A DNA stretch of 64,000 nucleotides from Thiotrichales bacterium (GTDB lineage Bacteria; Pseudomonadota; Gammaproteobacteria; Thiomicrospirales; Thiomicrospiraceae): assembly GCA_016938655.1 (NCBI GenBank), contig JAFGUG010000031.1:62001-126000 (forward strand). The letters are read 5' to 3'. The notes below the pieces were generated by a model, which did no database searches, had not been told where the DNA came from, and was given only the letters and a program-made list of their open reading frames with translations. This document shows, one piece after another, positions 43,340-54,430 of this stretch. The position numbers and the translations under genes are program-made. The stretch's first letter is position 1; each line of letters begins with the position of its first letter.

Positions 43340-45055
43340 ATGATTGAAGTCACATATATCAAAGGCAAAGACGCCTGTTTAGAAGACTCTATTTCACGTA
43401 TGCAAACCATACTCAAAAAAGCGGGGTTTGATATTGTGGAAGCGTCTTGGCTTAATCCTGTCCCGAGCGTCTTTTCGGTGCACATTCATGATAAAAATTG
43501 TCCGGGGTTATTTACTAATGGTAAAGGCACCAGTCGTAAATCGACGTTAGCGAGTGCGTTAGGTGAGTTTTTAGAACGCCTTTCAACCAACTATTTTTTC
43601 TCAGATTATTGGTTAGAGTCACACTTTAGAGCCTGTGATGCGACCTGGCTCTATTATCCTGATGAAAAACAGTTTGCCTTAAGTGATTTTAACCAGTGTC
43701 TTACCCCTGAATTGTGGGCGTTTTACGATAACCAGAACACTTATCAGCCAGAAGATCTATTGGGGTTTAACGACAGCGCTGATGTGATTCGAACCTTGCC
43801 ACTTATTGCACAAAAAACCGGTGAAACCGTGTACTTTCCAATGAGCCTCTTCAGTAACCTGTATGCCAGTAATGGGCTTTCTGCCGGTAATACGTTTTTA
43901 GAAGCGCAGGTGCAAGGGTTGTCTGAGGTCTTTGAACGTTGGGTTAAAAACAAAATTATGCGTGAAAACTTGTGCTTGCCAGAGGTGCCTGACGAGGTGG
44001 TGAATCAATTTAAAGACGTCGTTGCCGCGCGTGATGCGCTCATTAAAGAGGGCATTGAACTTTCTATTCGCGATGCCTCTTTAGGCGGACAGTTCCCGGT
44101 TATTAACGTGACGTTGTTTGAACAAAAAACCGGGCGTTGTTTTGCCTCTTTTGGTGCGCACCCGATTTTTGAAGTGGCCTTAGAACGCACCTTAACAGAA
44201 TCTTTGCAAGGCAGACAACTCGGCAACCTGGACGGATTTCAAACCCCTGTGTTTGATGAGGATGCGGTGGCTGAAGATGAAAACATTGAAAACCATTTTA
44301 TTGACTCGAGCGGCTTGATTCATGCGCGTTTTGTGTCAAGTGAATTTGATTATGAGTTTGTGCATTGGGATTTCTCAGGCTCAACCGAGTCTCAATGGCA
44401 AAAGTTAGTTGAACTGGTTCACCAACAACAAACCGATGTATATGTCGCACAGTATGGACACTATGATTTTCCAACCTGCCGTCTAGTGGTGCCAGGCATG
44501 TCTGAAATCTATCCGTGTGAAGAGTTGACTGAGAGCAACCAGAATATTGGTCGAGCATTGCGTGACCATTTAATTGCCCTCACCGAAGACTCGGACTTTA
44601 ACGGCTGTTTAGAAGAGGTTGATGCTCTTGGCTTGAGTGAGCACCAAGGTGTGGCATCATTGATAGGTTTGATGCCAGATCCGGGCAGTTTTTGGTCACA
44701 AATCCAAGTGTCAGATTTACGTTTTTGGTTGGCTTTAGCCGCCGGCGAGCATGAAACTGCCCTTGAAGCATTACAAGAAGCACTGTATTTTGTGGATGCA
44801 ACCAGTGAGCGCGGGGTGCGTTACAAAGCATTTGAATATGCGTTAGAAATGCGATTAGCCAATCAGGTGTGTAAAACCTCACTAACAACCCTTTTTGGTG
44901 AAGCGTTAAGCGCTAAAGTTTGGTTGGGAGTGGCGCAGGAAGAGCTGTTTTTTGGTGCAGAAATCGGACTTGATATTTTTACGAGTTCGCAGCGTCATCA
45001 AGCGATGCTGTCCATTTATGACATGAGTCGAGAGGTTAAACGTTTAAAAGCATAA
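43340..45055 (+). CDS. ycaO: YcaO-domain protein (ribosomal S12 methylthiolation accessory type)
   Basis: 571-residue protein close in length and layout to E. coli YcaO (586), which is linked to RimO-dependent methylthiolation of S12. An N-terminal segment leads into the ATP-binding YcaO fold ('SRKSTLASALGEFLERLSTN', 'LEAQVQGLSEVFERWVKNK', 'FEVALERTLTESLQGRQL'). A helical tetratricopeptide-like C-terminal tail follows ('HETALEALQEALYFVDATSE'). No peptide precursor or TfuA gene is nearby, so a natural-product role is not suggested. 'CxxxE'-type ATP residues are in the ExxER helices listed. Confidence 0.88.
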   Translation: MIEVTYIKGKDACLEDSISRMQTILKKAGFDIVEASWLNPVPSVFSVHIHDKNCPGLFTNGKGTSRKSTLASALGEFLERLSTNYFFSDYWLESHFRACDATWLYYPDEKQFALSDFNQCLTPELWAFYDNQNTYQPEDLLGFNDSADVIRTLPLIAQKTGETVYFPMSLFSNLYASNGLSAGNTFLEAQVQGLSEVFERWVKNKIMRENLCLPEVPDEVVNQFKDVVAARDALIKEGIELSIRDASLGGQFPVINVTLFEQKTGRCFASFGAHPIFEVALERTLTESLQGRQLGNLDGFQTPVFDEDAVAEDENIENHFIDSSGLIHARFVSSEFDYEFVHWDFSGSTESQWQKLVELVHQQQTDVYVAQYGHYDFPTCRLVVPGMSEIYPCEELTESNQNIGRALRDHLIALTEDSDFNGCLEEVDALGLSEHQGVASLIGLMPDPGSFWSQIQVSDLRFWLALAAGEHETALEALQEALYFVDATSERGVRYKAFEYALEMRLANQVCKTSLTTLFGEALSAKVWLGVAQEELFFGAEIGLDIFTSSQRHQAMLSIYDMSREVKRLKA

Positions 45056-45105
45056 TTTAAAACGCTGCCTACCTAAACGCTAAACGGGCAGGCAGAGTCG
45101 TCAAG

Positions 45106-45834
45106 CTAGAAGTCGTAAATAACCGTTAAGGTTGTTTGCGTATCTGTTTTTTTAGCGCCAGCGCCAGGCTCACTATTGTGGCGGTATTGGAAGCCGGCTT
45201 TCAAGCTAAGGTCACCCGCAAGTGCCACTTTTAAACCTGAGTTGGTTTCAAGTTTTGTTTGGTTGTCACCCGCATAAACAATGGCATCTTGCGTAAAAGC
45301 AACATGCTCATTTACTTGGTAAGCGTAATCGGCTTTTAAGCGAACCACCATCTGCTCTTCATCTTCTGCTAAATCATAATCGGTGGTTTGAAAACCGATA
45401 CCTGCTTCCGCGTTTAATAAATTTTTCTCATCTTTAATAAGTGTTTTACCAAGACCAATGGTATAGAGAGAGTCGAGTTTTAAGTCAGCAAACTCATCTT
45501 TTTCAAAACGTGCTTGTGCAAAGCTGTAGTAGCTTTTATCCGCAGCGTAAAAGCGGTTGTACTGCAAGTCTGCAACATAACGCTTTTGAGTTTGAACATT
45601 GTTTTCAGACTTATTGTTTACCGAAAAAGCACTTTTTATTTCGTATACCGGCTGAACGTAGTCAATTTTAACCAAACCTAAAACACTTTGGCTCTCGGTG
45701 TTCCCTGTGTTTTTTGTAAAACCAAATTCACCTGCGCCACTAAAGCCAGTGTCATCTGCAAAAGTGTTCATGCTGGCAACCGATAGAATGGCAATAGAAG
45801 CCACTTTAAATGTGTTTTTTTTCATTGTAATCAT
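45106..45834 (-). CDS. DUF481 outer-membrane beta-barrel protein
   Basis: 242 residues: signal peptide to 'NTFA-DD', then the DUF481 (YdiY) barrel beginning 'GFSGAGEFGFTKNTGNTESQ' with many alternating aromatic strands and ending in 'TTLTVIYDF', the C-terminal Phe signature of outer-membrane barrels. Proteins of this family are often salt- or acid-induced in enterics; the function is unknown. A closer start is ATG 45825 (MKKN...). A palindromic repeat lies about 96 nt upstream. Confidence 0.85.
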   Translation of the reverse strand: MITMKKNTFKVASIAILSVASMNTFADDTGFSGAGEFGFTKNTGNTESQSVLGLVKIDYVQPVYEIKSAFSVNNKSENNVQTQKRYVADLQYNRFYAADKSYYSFAQARFEKDEFADLKLDSLYTIGLGKTLIKDEKNLLNAEAGIGFQTTDYDLAEDEEQMVVRLKADYAYQVNEHVAFTQDAIVYAGDNQTKLETNSGLKVALAGDLSLKAGFQYRHNSEPGAGAKKTDTQTTLTVIYDF

Positions 45835-45929
45835 CTCAATTTCAAAGGTTAATTAAATTTAAATTTGAGTGGATTATAAATTAATTTTATCTCTGTTTAC
45901 AAAGTTAAATCCCAGTAATGACATAACTT

Positions 45930-45941
45930 AGCAGGCCTGCT
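45930..45941. repeat. Iterated palindrome copy (divergent intergenic)
   Basis: Perfect AGCAGGCCTGCT with TACTTTAAA on the right. It is between the divergent DUF481 and accA genes and is the only intergenic copy not close to a stop codon. Confidence 0.8.
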
Positions 45942-46068
45942 TACTTTAAATGTGTGTTCGATTTAAGTTCATTTATATAAAAATTTGAGTGATTAGTACG
46001 CCTATTTACAAGGAACTTTGTTAGAATGCGACATTACTTCTTAGTTGATTTGATAATGGAATTGAAGC

Positions 46069-47025
46069 ATGAAATTAGACTTTTTAGATTTTGAACAACC
46101 GATCGCCGAGCTTGAAGCTAAAATCGACGAGCTCCGTCATATGGATGGCGGCGGCATGGATTTGATTCAAGAGATCGCAAGCTTAGAAGAAAAAAATAAG
46201 AATATGACGGAGTCTATTTTTAGAAATTTAACGGATGTTCAAATTGCGCAGGTAGCACGTCATCCGCAACGTCCTTATACGTCTGACTACATCAAATCAA
46301 TTTTTACCGATTTTAAAGAGCTACACGGTGACCGTGCGTTTTCTGATGACTGGGCAATTATTGCTGGTTTAGCCCGCATTGATGGTCAGCCAGTGATGGT
46401 GATTGGTCAAGAGAAAGGCCGTGATACTAAGGAGAAAATCAAACGTAATTTTGGTATGCCACGCCCAGAAGGTTACCGTAAAGCGTTACGCTTGATGAAA
46501 ACCGCTGAACGTTTTGGTCTGCCCATCGTCACTTTTATTGACACCCCCGGTGCTTATCCAGGAATTGATGCTGAAGAGCGTGGTCAGAGTGAAGCGATTG
46601 CGCGTAACTTGATTGAGATGGCAGAGTTAAAAGTTCCGGTTATTTGTACGGTGATTGGTGAAGGTGGTTCGGGTGGTGCTTTAGCAATCGGTGTGGGTGA
46701 CGTTACCATGATGATGCAGTACAGTACCTATTCGGTTATCTCGCCTGAAGGGTGTGCATCGATTTTGTGGAAAAATGCGGCTAATGCAAAAGATGCGGCG
46801 GAAGCCTTAGGGATTACCGCCCCCCGTTTGAATGAACTGGGGCTGGTTGATCAAATTATCCCTGAACCGATGGGTGGGGCGCATAGAAATCCTCAGCAAG
46901 CGGCTGATAACTTAAAAATCGCTCTTAAAGTTCAACTTTCACAACTAGCAGAACGGCCAATTGAAGAGTTGTTAGATGCCCGTTATCAACGTTATATGAG
47001 TTACGGCAACTTTGAAGATGCGTAA
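46069..47025 (+). CDS. accA: Acetyl-CoA carboxylase carboxyltransferase, alpha subunit
   Basis: 318-residue subunit of the committed step of fatty acid synthesis, partner of AccD. '[20 protein letters not shown]' opens it. The core has '[20 protein letters not shown]', '[20 protein letters not shown]' and '[15 protein letters not shown]' for the biotin and CoA pockets, then '[12 protein letters not shown]'. Length as in E. coli. It starts the accA-tilS-pyrG-kdsA-eno-ftsB run and is followed by its own terminator. Confidence 0.97.
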   Translation: MKLDFLDFEQPIAELEAKIDELRHMDGGGMDLIQEIASLEEKNKNMTESIFRNLTDVQIAQVARHPQRPYTSDYIKSIFTDFKELHGDRAFSDDWAIIAGLARIDGQPVMVIGQEKGRDTKEKIKRNFGMPRPEGYRKALRLMKTAERFGLPIVTFIDTPGAYPGIDAEERGQSEAIARNLIEMAELKVPVICTVIGEGGSGGALAIGVGDVTMMMQYSTYSVISPEGCASILWKNAANAKDAAEALGITAPRLNELGLVDQIIPEPMGGAHRNPQQAADNLKIALKVQLSQLAERPIEELLDARYQRYMSYGNFEDA

Positions 47026-47076
47026 TCACCTTAATATCTAACAAAGTTAAGCATTAACTAAAACAAAACAAACACT

Positions 47077-47113
47077 AAATCACTGACGATTCTAAAATCT
47101 CAGTGATTTTTTT
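47077..47113 (+). terminator. Terminator after accA
   Basis: AAATCACTGA (47077-47086) pairs with TCAGTGATTT (47100-47109), followed by T residues. Confidence 0.85.
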
Positions 47114-47139
47114 ATTTAACCCCTCTAATTAGGTCTAAA

Positions 47140-48567
47140 GTGCAACTTTCTTACCCAACGCTATTAACTGAATTTGAGCAGTTTAAAAAACAAACTGAGC
47201 ATCGGTCTTTTCTGGTCGCGTTTAGTGGTGGGTTGGACTCTACGGTACTATTGCACCTTCTTGCACACGATGCTGAACTGCATGCACGTACCCGAGCGTT
47301 ATATGTTGATCATCAGATACAGTCTGAATCAGCTGTTTGGGGGTTGCACTGTGAGAAGGTTTGCCACAATTGGGCCATTCCATTTCAGTCTATTCAAGTC
47401 ACTCTGGGTACTGAGCATCGGCAAGGGTTAGAGGCTCGAGCTCGAAAAGCGCGTTATTCGGCACTTTATAAGGCCTTGCTACCCGATACTTTATTGTTGA
47501 CGGCACATCATCAGCGCGATCAGGTTGAAACCTTTCTTTTGAATTTGACTCGAGGCAGTGGGGTAGCGGGGTTAGCAGCCATGCCATATCAAAAGTCCAT
47601 GACTGTTCAGAACCACAAAAAAACGGATCATATCCGTCCGCTCTTAAGGGTGCCTTACCAAGAGTTGGTAGCCTATGCCGATCACTTTATGCTTGATTGG
47701 GTCGAGGACCCCAGTAATTTAGATCATCGTTATGCTCGTAATTTGGTGCGCAATCAACTGCTTCCTCAATTTGAACAGGCCTGCCCAAATATTCAATCAC
47801 AAATTGCCAAATCGGCTGAGTATCAAGCTGAAGCATTCGGCTTACTCGATCGACTGGCTGAACAAGATTTAAAACGAGGAGTATTTAATGTTCACTGCAT
47901 TACGCTATCAAGTTACGCAGAACTGGATTGGCCGAGCTTGAAGAATGTCTTGCGATACTGGGGCAAGACGCTGTTGAATGTGCAATTCAGCGCTGACCAT
48001 TTAGAATGGATTAAACTTTATGGCTGTGATCAGTGTTCAGCCACAGCAAGTCTAAAAATGCGTTCGGGTTCATTAAGGTTTTATCGAGATAATCTCTACT
48101 ATGTCGTTGATTCTTATAATAACTACTCATTTAACCTGTCTGAATTTAAAGCTCAGTTAAGCGATCAGTCAAAAGGCGCTAGTCGTTTGGAAGAGCACTT
48201 TGAAACACGCCAGTTTGATTTGACATTACCGCATTTATGGGTGCACGAATATAAAGATCGCTTAACCGTTAGGAACCTTAGAGAGGGCGAGCCTTTTAAC
48301 CGACAGAAAGCTAAAAAATGGTTTCAAGAGCAGGGGGTTCCAACTTGGCAAAGAGGATTTTGGCCGGTGCTTTTTTTGGATGAGACCCCTTTGTTTTTAT
48401 GTGGAGCTGATATTAAAAAAGGCTGGCTAAGCCCTGAATTAGTAGACCGCTATCAGGCACAACTCATGCATAATGATGCTGGTTCAGAGAAAGTCAGTTA
48501 CCGTTTTACTGAGCATGATGTTGTGAGTTTTTTTCAAGACGAACACGTCAAAATTAAATCGATTTGA
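47140..48567 (+). CDS. tilS: tRNA(Ile)-lysidine synthetase
   Basis: 475-residue N-type ATPase that converts C34 of tRNA-Ile(CAU) to lysidine. The PP-loop 'AFSGGLDSTVLLHL' is intact, with 'LLTAHHQRDQVETFLLNLTR' and 'LLRVPYQELVAYA'. C-terminal TilS domains follow ('KDRLTVRNLREGEPFN', 'KKWFQEQGVPTWQR'). Start GTG 47140 with AGG 7 nt before. Slightly longer than E. coli TilS (432). Standard position between accA and pyrG. Confidence 0.94.
   Translation: MQLSYPTLLTEFEQFKKQTEHRSFLVAFSGGLDSTVLLHLLAHDAELHARTRALYVDHQIQSESAVWGLHCEKVCHNWAIPFQSIQVTLGTEHRQGLEARARKARYSALYKALLPDTLLLTAHHQRDQVETFLLNLTRGSGVAGLAAMPYQKSMTVQNHKKTDHIRPLLRVPYQELVAYADHFMLDWVEDPSNLDHRYARNLVRNQLLPQFEQACPNIQSQIAKSAEYQAEAFGLLDRLAEQDLKRGVFNVHCITLSSYAELDWPSLKNVLRYWGKTLLNVQFSADHLEWIKLYGCDQCSATASLKMRSGSLRFYRDNLYYVVDSYNNYSFNLSEFKAQLSDQSKGASRLEEHFETRQFDLTLPHLWVHEYKDRLTVRNLREGEPFNRQKAKKWFQEQGVPTWQRGFWPVLFLDETPLFLCGADIKKGWLSPELVDRYQAQLMHNDAGSEKVSYRFTEHDVVSFFQDEHVKIKSI
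47774..47785. repeat. Iterated palindrome copy (inside CDS)
   Basis: AACAGGCCTGCC inside tilS, read in the second frame as Gln-Ala-Cys-Pro. Confidence 0.7.
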
Positions 48568-48626
48568 GAAAATGGACTTAATGGATTTTTTAGCCTAGTT
48601 TTGTTTGTTCCAACTATTAAATAACA

Positions 48627-48655
48627 TTGCTGAAATACAGGATTTGGGCTATAAT
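48627..48655 (+). promoter_or_regulatory. Sigma-70 promoter for pyrG
   Basis: TTGCTG (48627-48632), 17-nt spacer, TATAAT (48650-48655), 60 nt before the pyrG ATG. One of the strongest promoter matches in the window. Confidence 0.75.
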
Positions 48656-48715
48656 TCCCACCCATTCTGATTCATCTAATTCTTAGATTTAAAACGTTCA
48701 ATAAAGTGTAGATTA

Positions 48716-50356
48716 ATGACTAAATTTATTTTTGTGACTGGTGGGGTTGTTTCATCCTTAGGTAAGGGAATCGCGGCTGCATCATTGGGTGCATTGCTTG
48801 AAGCACGCGGTCTTAGAGTCAGCATGTTAAAAATGGATCCGTATATCAACGTCGATCCTGGTACCATGAGCCCACTTCAGCACGGCGAAGTGTTCGTTAC
48901 CGACGACGGTGCGGAAACCGATTTGGATTTAGGTCATTATGAACGTTACGTTCAGCGTCATTTTAAGCGCCGCAACAGCTTCTCTACCGGTCAGGTGTAT
49001 GAGAGTGTTATCCGCAATGAACGTCGTGGTGACTATTTAGGCGGTACGGTTCAAGTTATTCCACACATTACAGATGAAATCATCAGACGCATTAAGTATG
49101 CGGCCTCTGAAGCGGATATTGTTTTAGTGGAAGTGGGGGGTACCGTTGGGGATATTGAATCTTTACCTTTCCTAGAAGCGATTCGTCAATTAAGCATTGA
49201 AGTAGGGCGTGATCGTGCATTGTTTATGCATCTTACGCTGCTTCCTTACATTGCCGTGGCAGGTGAAGTGAAAACCAAACCGACCCAGCATTCGGTTAAA
49301 GAGTTGCGCTCAATCGGTATTCAGCCGGATATTCTAGTTTGCCGTTCTGAAATCCCATTAGAAGACAACGAAAAACGCAAAATTGCCTTGTTTACCAATG
49401 TGCAAGAGAAAGCGGTTATCAACTCACTTGATGCACGTACCATTTATGAAGTACCTCGTATGCTTCATGAACAGGGCTTAGATGATTTAGTGATCGATCG
49501 TTTCCGTTTAACAGATACACCTGCAGCAGATTTATCGGATTGGGATAAAGTGGTTTTTGATCAACTTAACCCTGTACAAAATGTTGACATTGCCATGGTC
49601 GGTAAATACGTTGATTTAACCGAAGCATACAAATCCTTAATTGAAGCTTTAATTCATGCAGGCATTCACACCAAAACAAAAGTCAATATTCATTATCTCG
49701 ATTCAGAAGTGCTTGAAACGACGGGGATTGATATCTTAAAAACCATGGATGCGGTTTTAGTTCCAGGTGGATTTGGTTCACGAGGCGTTGAGGGCAAAAT
49801 CCAGGCCATTCAGTATGCGCGTGAAAATAAAGTGCCTTACCTAGGTATTTGTTTAGGTATGCAGATGGCCGTTACCGAATTCGCACGTCATGTTGCTGGC
49901 TTAGATGGCGCGCACAGTACCGAACTCAACCCAAATACGCCGCATCCGGTGGTGGCACTGATTACCGAATGGACAGATGAAAATGGTCAGACGGTTGAAC
50001 GTGACGAGAACGCCGATTTGGGCGGCACTATGCGTTTGGGTGCTCAAAACTGTCACCTACAAGCGGGGTCTAAAATTGCTGAAGTGTATGGTAGTGAGTT
50101 AATCAGTGAGCGTCACCGTCATCGTTACGAAGTAAACGACGGTTATGTTGCTCGATTAGAAGAAGCCGGCTTAATTTTTGCCGGTCGTTCAGAAGATGGC
50201 AGCTTGGTTGAGACCATTGAAATTGCTGATCACCCTTGGTTTGTTGCGTGTCAATTCCATCCGGAATTTACCTCAACCCCCAGAAACGGTCACCCACTAT
50301 TTTCGGCATTTGTAAAAGCTGCAAATGCGCACAAAACATCGCAAGAGACTCATTAA
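48716..50356 (+). CDS. pyrG: CTP synthase
   Basis: 546-residue glutamine-dependent enzyme making CTP from UTP. The synthetase domain has the P-loop '[18 protein letters not shown]' and '[17 protein letters not shown]'. The glutamine amidotransferase has '[11 protein letters not shown]', the catalytic Cys in '[11 protein letters not shown]' and the His-Glu pair in 'CQFHPEFTS'. Abuts kdsA (the stop ends at 50356, the next ATG at 50357). Full length and intact. Confidence 0.98.
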   Translation: MTKFIFVTGGVVSSLGKGIAAASLGALLEARGLRVSMLKMDPYINVDPGTMSPLQHGEVFVTDDGAETDLDLGHYERYVQRHFKRRNSFSTGQVYESVIRNERRGDYLGGTVQVIPHITDEIIRRIKYAASEADIVLVEVGGTVGDIESLPFLEAIRQLSIEVGRDRALFMHLTLLPYIAVAGEVKTKPTQHSVKELRSIGIQPDILVCRSEIPLEDNEKRKIALFTNVQEKAVINSLDARTIYEVPRMLHEQGLDDLVIDRFRLTDTPAADLSDWDKVVFDQLNPVQNVDIAMVGKYVDLTEAYKSLIEALIHAGIHTKTKVNIHYLDSEVLETTGIDILKTMDAVLVPGGFGSRGVEGKIQAIQYARENKVPYLGICLGMQMAVTEFARHVAGLDGAHSTELNPNTPHPVVALITEWTDENGQTVERDENADLGGTMRLGAQNCHLQAGSKIAEVYGSELISERHRHRYEVNDGYVARLEEAGLIFAGRSEDGSLVETIEIADHPWFVACQFHPEFTSTPRNGHPLFSAFVKAANAHKTSQETH

Positions 50357-51193
50357 ATGAAACTATGTCACTTTGAAGCGGGAATTGACCAGCCGTTATT
50401 TTTAATCGCTGGGCCTTGTGTTATTGAGTCAGAACAACTTGCGCTCGATACCGCAGGTTTGTTAAAAGAGATAACAGATGAATTAGGCATTCCATTCATC
50501 TACAAATCCTCTTATGACAAAGCAAATCGAACTTCAACCAGCAGTTTTCGTGGTTTAGGTGTGGATGAAGGGCTACGAATTTTACAAAAAGTAAAAGACG
50601 AAATTGGTGTTCCGGTTTTAACGGATGTTCATGAAGACACGCCTTTGGATGAAGTCGCTTCTGTGGTTGATGTCATGCAAACGCCTGCGTTTTTAGTTCG
50701 TCAAACCAATTTTATTCAAAATGTCTGTCGTCAAGGTATTCCCGTTAATATTAAAAAGGGACAGTTTCAAGCGCCTTGGGATATGGACCAAGTGGTCGCC
50801 AAGGCGCGTGAAGTGGGCAATGAAAATATCATGGTTTGTGATCGCGGGACTTCATTTGGTTACAACACCTTAGTTTCAGACATGCGCGGTTTGCCAAGAA
50901 TGCGTCAAACAGGCTGTCCAGTGGTATTTGATGCCACCCACTCGGTTCAGCAACCGGGTGGTCAAGGTGCAACCTCAGGCGGGCAACGTGAAATGGTACC
51001 CGTTTTAGCACGGGCTGCAGTCGCCGCTGGTATTTCAGGCCTGTTTATGGAGACACATCCCGATCCTGCCAATGCCTTAAGTGATGGACCAAACATGTGG
51101 CCAATCCATAACTTAAAACCGTTATTACAAACTTTAAAACGATTAGACGACCTGGTTAAGTCAGAAGGCTTTATTGAAGATTCAATTAAATAA
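50357..51193 (+). CDS. kdsA: 3-deoxy-D-manno-octulosonate 8-phosphate synthase
   Basis: 278-residue TIM-barrel enzyme condensing arabinose 5-phosphate and PEP to KDO-8-P for the LPS inner core. '[10 protein letters not shown]', '[20 protein letters not shown]', '[16 protein letters not shown]' and '[14 protein letters not shown]' are family blocks. Asn in 'DKANRTS' and no metal Cys in the first strand suggest the metal-independent class. Directly adjacent to pyrG; eno follows after about 100 nt. Confidence 0.97.
   Translation: MKLCHFEAGIDQPLFLIAGPCVIESEQLALDTAGLLKEITDELGIPFIYKSSYDKANRTSTSSFRGLGVDEGLRILQKVKDEIGVPVLTDVHEDTPLDEVASVVDVMQTPAFLVRQTNFIQNVCRQGIPVNIKKGQFQAPWDMDQVVAKAREVGNENIMVCDRGTSFGYNTLVSDMRGLPRMRQTGCPVVFDATHSVQQPGGQGATSGGQREMVPVLARAAVAAGISGLFMETHPDPANALSDGPNMWPIHNLKPLLQTLKRLDDLVKSEGFIEDSIK
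51034..51045. repeat. Iterated palindrome copy (inside CDS)
   Basis: TTCAGGCCTGTT inside kdsA, read as Ser-Gly-Leu-Phe. Confidence 0.65.
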
Positions 51194-51286
51194 ACGAAGT
51201 TTTCTCAACAAAAAACAAAGTTGTCATACGGTTGAAATATCAGCCGTTTATAATCACTCAGATTCATAAATTTTTAGAAAAGATAG

Positions 51287-52576
<1,290 letters not shown>

Positions 52577-52630
52577 TTGAAAGTTTATCGTCGCTTTAAT
52601 TAATTAACACAATGAAATAACAGGTTTCTT

Positions 52631-52975
52631 ATGAAAATACTCTATATTTCATTGGCGTTAATTATTTTAGTGCTTCAAGCTCGTTTATTGTCTTCCGAGG
52701 GAGGCATTAGCGAGCTTTTTGCGTTACAGAAACAGCTAAATCAATTGGAAGTTGAATTGGCGGAGCAGCAAGCGCTGAACGCTGAGTTGGCACAAGAGGT
52801 TAAGGTGTTGCAAACGCAAGACAGTGCTATAGAGACAATCGCTCGACAAACATTGGGCATGGTCGCTAAAGATGAAGTTTTTATCGAAGTCATTGAACTT
52901 CCAGAGGTCGCGACTCAACCGCTTTTGACCAAAGAGATGCCACTAACAAACGCCCCAGAAACCCTTTCAGAATAG
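52631..52975 (+). CDS. ftsB: Cell division protein FtsB
   Basis: 114-residue inner-membrane divisome protein: an N-terminal helix ('ILYISLALIILVLQARLL'), a leucine-zipper coiled coil ('FALQKQLNQLEVELAEQQAL'), and the 'ETIARQTLGMVAKDEVFIEV' segment typical of FtsB, which partners FtsL and FtsQ. The position after eno supports the call. ispD, usually next, is absent. A full palindromic repeat lies 17 nt after the stop. Confidence 0.92.
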   Translation: MKILYISLALIILVLQARLLSSEGGISELFALQKQLNQLEVELAEQQALNAELAQEVKVLQTQDSAIETIARQTLGMVAKDEVFIEVIELPEVATQPLLTKEMPLTNAPETLSE

Positions 52976-52992
52976 TTTAAATGATCAAAATG

Positions 52993-53004
52993 AGCAGGCC
53001 TGCT
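52993..53004. repeat. Iterated palindrome copy (convergent gap)
   Basis: Perfect AGCAGGCCTGCT with TTATTTT on the right; 17 nt after the ftsB stop and 50 nt from the Smr-gene stop on the other strand. Confidence 0.82.
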
Positions 53005-53054
53005 TATTTTTAATTGTTCCTTTCAGTTTTTTTAAATAAACCTTAATTGCAAAT

Positions 53055-53621
53055 TTATTGTGCCTTTAACAAGACGTAAACACTGCCTGTGCCGCCATCT
53101 TTTGGTAAGCTGCTGCAGAATGCAATCACTTTTTTGATTTGTCTTAATCGCATATTGACCAAGTTTTTTAATACGGGCGCACTGGCTTCTGAGTTATAGC
53201 CTTTGCCGTGAATCACCAAAGCACAACGCTTTTTATGTTGATAACATCGGTTTATGAAGTTTTGCAACGCTTCATCCGCCGCCACTTCGGTTAAACCGTG
53301 CAGATCCAACTCGGCCTCAATTGGATATTCGCCTCTTTTTAAACGGGTTAAATCCTGCAAGCGCAGTCCTTTTCGGTGGTGCATCAAACTTTCGTAAGCA
53401 CTGACCGGTTCTAATTTATCGTATTGACTGACCGTTCCTTGACTACCCATTTTATTCTGTTGCTGACGATTTTTTTCGCGAAGCGCCTTCATGGTTTCCT
53501 GGTAACGTTTGGTTTGCTGTGTTTCACGATCCGTTTTAAGGATGTTCGAGGATTTAATTGGTGAAACATCTTGCATTGCCGAAGCAAATAGGGATTTCTC
53601 TTCATCTGACAACTTAGACAC
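53055..53621 (-). CDS. Smr-domain protein (SmrA/SmrB-like)
   Basis: 188 residues with a charged coiled N-terminus and a C-terminal Smr (MutS2-related) domain. Motifs are 'AELDLHGLTEVAADEAL' and 'ALVIHGKGYNSE' (the HGxG motif), then 'LPKDGGTGSVYVLLK'. Stand-alone Smr domains are endonucleases; E. coli SmrB cleaves mRNA at collided ribosomes. Which of SmrA/SmrB this matches cannot be settled by eye. Divergent from surE. Confidence 0.88.
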   Translation of the reverse strand: MSKLSDEEKSLFASAMQDVSPIKSSNILKTDRETQQTKRYQETMKALREKNRQQQNKMGSQGTVSQYDKLEPVSAYESLMHHRKGLRLQDLTRLKRGEYPIEAELDLHGLTEVAADEALQNFINRCYQHKKRCALVIHGKGYNSEASAPVLKNLVNMRLRQIKKVIAFCSSLPKDGGTGSVYVLLKAQ

Positions 53622-53665
53622 TATATAATCTGCCTTAATATTTTTTAATGTGGATAGTGTACCCG

Positions 53666-54430
53666 ATGAAGATTCTTCTCTCCAATGATGATGGTTATTT
53701 AGCCCCAGGGATTCAAGTGCTCTTCCAAGCGTTACAACAAGCCAATCTTCATGAGCAGATTATTCTTTTAGCGCCTGATCGTAATCGTAGTGCTGCAAGT
53801 AATTCCTTAACGTTGCTTGACCCTTTACGTATTCAAGATCAAACGCCTATAGGCCTGGATGAGAGTCTTAAAGTTTATTCACTAAACGGTACGCCAACGG
53901 ATTGTGTGCACATGGGCGTGAATGGTGCGTTAGACTTTCAGCCTGACATTGTGATTTCCGGTATTAATGATGGTGCGAATATGGGGGATGATGTTATCTA
54001 TTCGGGTACGGTCGCCGCTGCGACCGAAGGGCGTTTTTTAGGCAAGCCCTCCATTGCTATTTCACTGTGTGGTGATCAAAATTTTGATACCGCCGCCTAT
54101 GTTTTAATCTCTTTTTTACGAGATATGCCACAGGTGAGTTCTGATACCATTATTAACATTAATGTTCCGGATATCCCATTAGAAACGCTTAAAGGCATTC
54201 AGATTACTCGGTTAGGTAAGCGCCACTGTTCAGAAGCCGTGGTTAGGCAGATTGATCCGCGTGGTAAACCTATTTTTTGGATTGGGCCCGCCGGTGAAGC
54301 GGCGGACGCCAGCATTGGTACTGACTTTCATGCAGTTGAGCAGGGGTACGCTTCGATTACCCCACTCAAAATTGATCTAACGCATTATGAGATGATGGAG
54401 CCTTTAGCACAGTGGGCAAAGGCGTTGTAA
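53666..54430 (+). CDS. surE: 5'/3'-nucleotidase SurE
   Basis: 254-residue phosphatase acting on nucleoside monophosphates. The metal-binding start 'MKILLSNDDGYLAPGI' has the Asp-Asp pair; 'APDRNRSAASNSLTL' and 'VVSGINDGANMGDDVIYSGT' in part (SGINDGANMGDDVIYSGT) follow. I use ATG 53666 by the family N-terminus; ATG 53648 is in frame but adds non-family residues. The stop overlaps the pcm start by 1 nt, a common surE-pcm arrangement. Confidence 0.95.
   Translation: MKILLSNDDGYLAPGIQVLFQALQQANLHEQIILLAPDRNRSAASNSLTLLDPLRIQDQTPIGLDESLKVYSLNGTPTDCVHMGVNGALDFQPDIVISGINDGANMGDDVIYSGTVAAATEGRFLGKPSIAISLCGDQNFDTAAYVLISFLRDMPQVSSDTIININVPDIPLETLKGIQITRLGKRHCSEAVVRQIDPRGKPIFWIGPAGEAADASIGTDFHAVEQGYASITPLKIDLTHYEMMEPLAQWAKAL

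Noticed and set aside
51247-51254. Strong promoter for eno at TATAAT 51249
   Set aside because: The -10 hexamer is good, but the nearest TTGTCA (51221) is 22 nt away and no extended -10 is present, so I did not list it.
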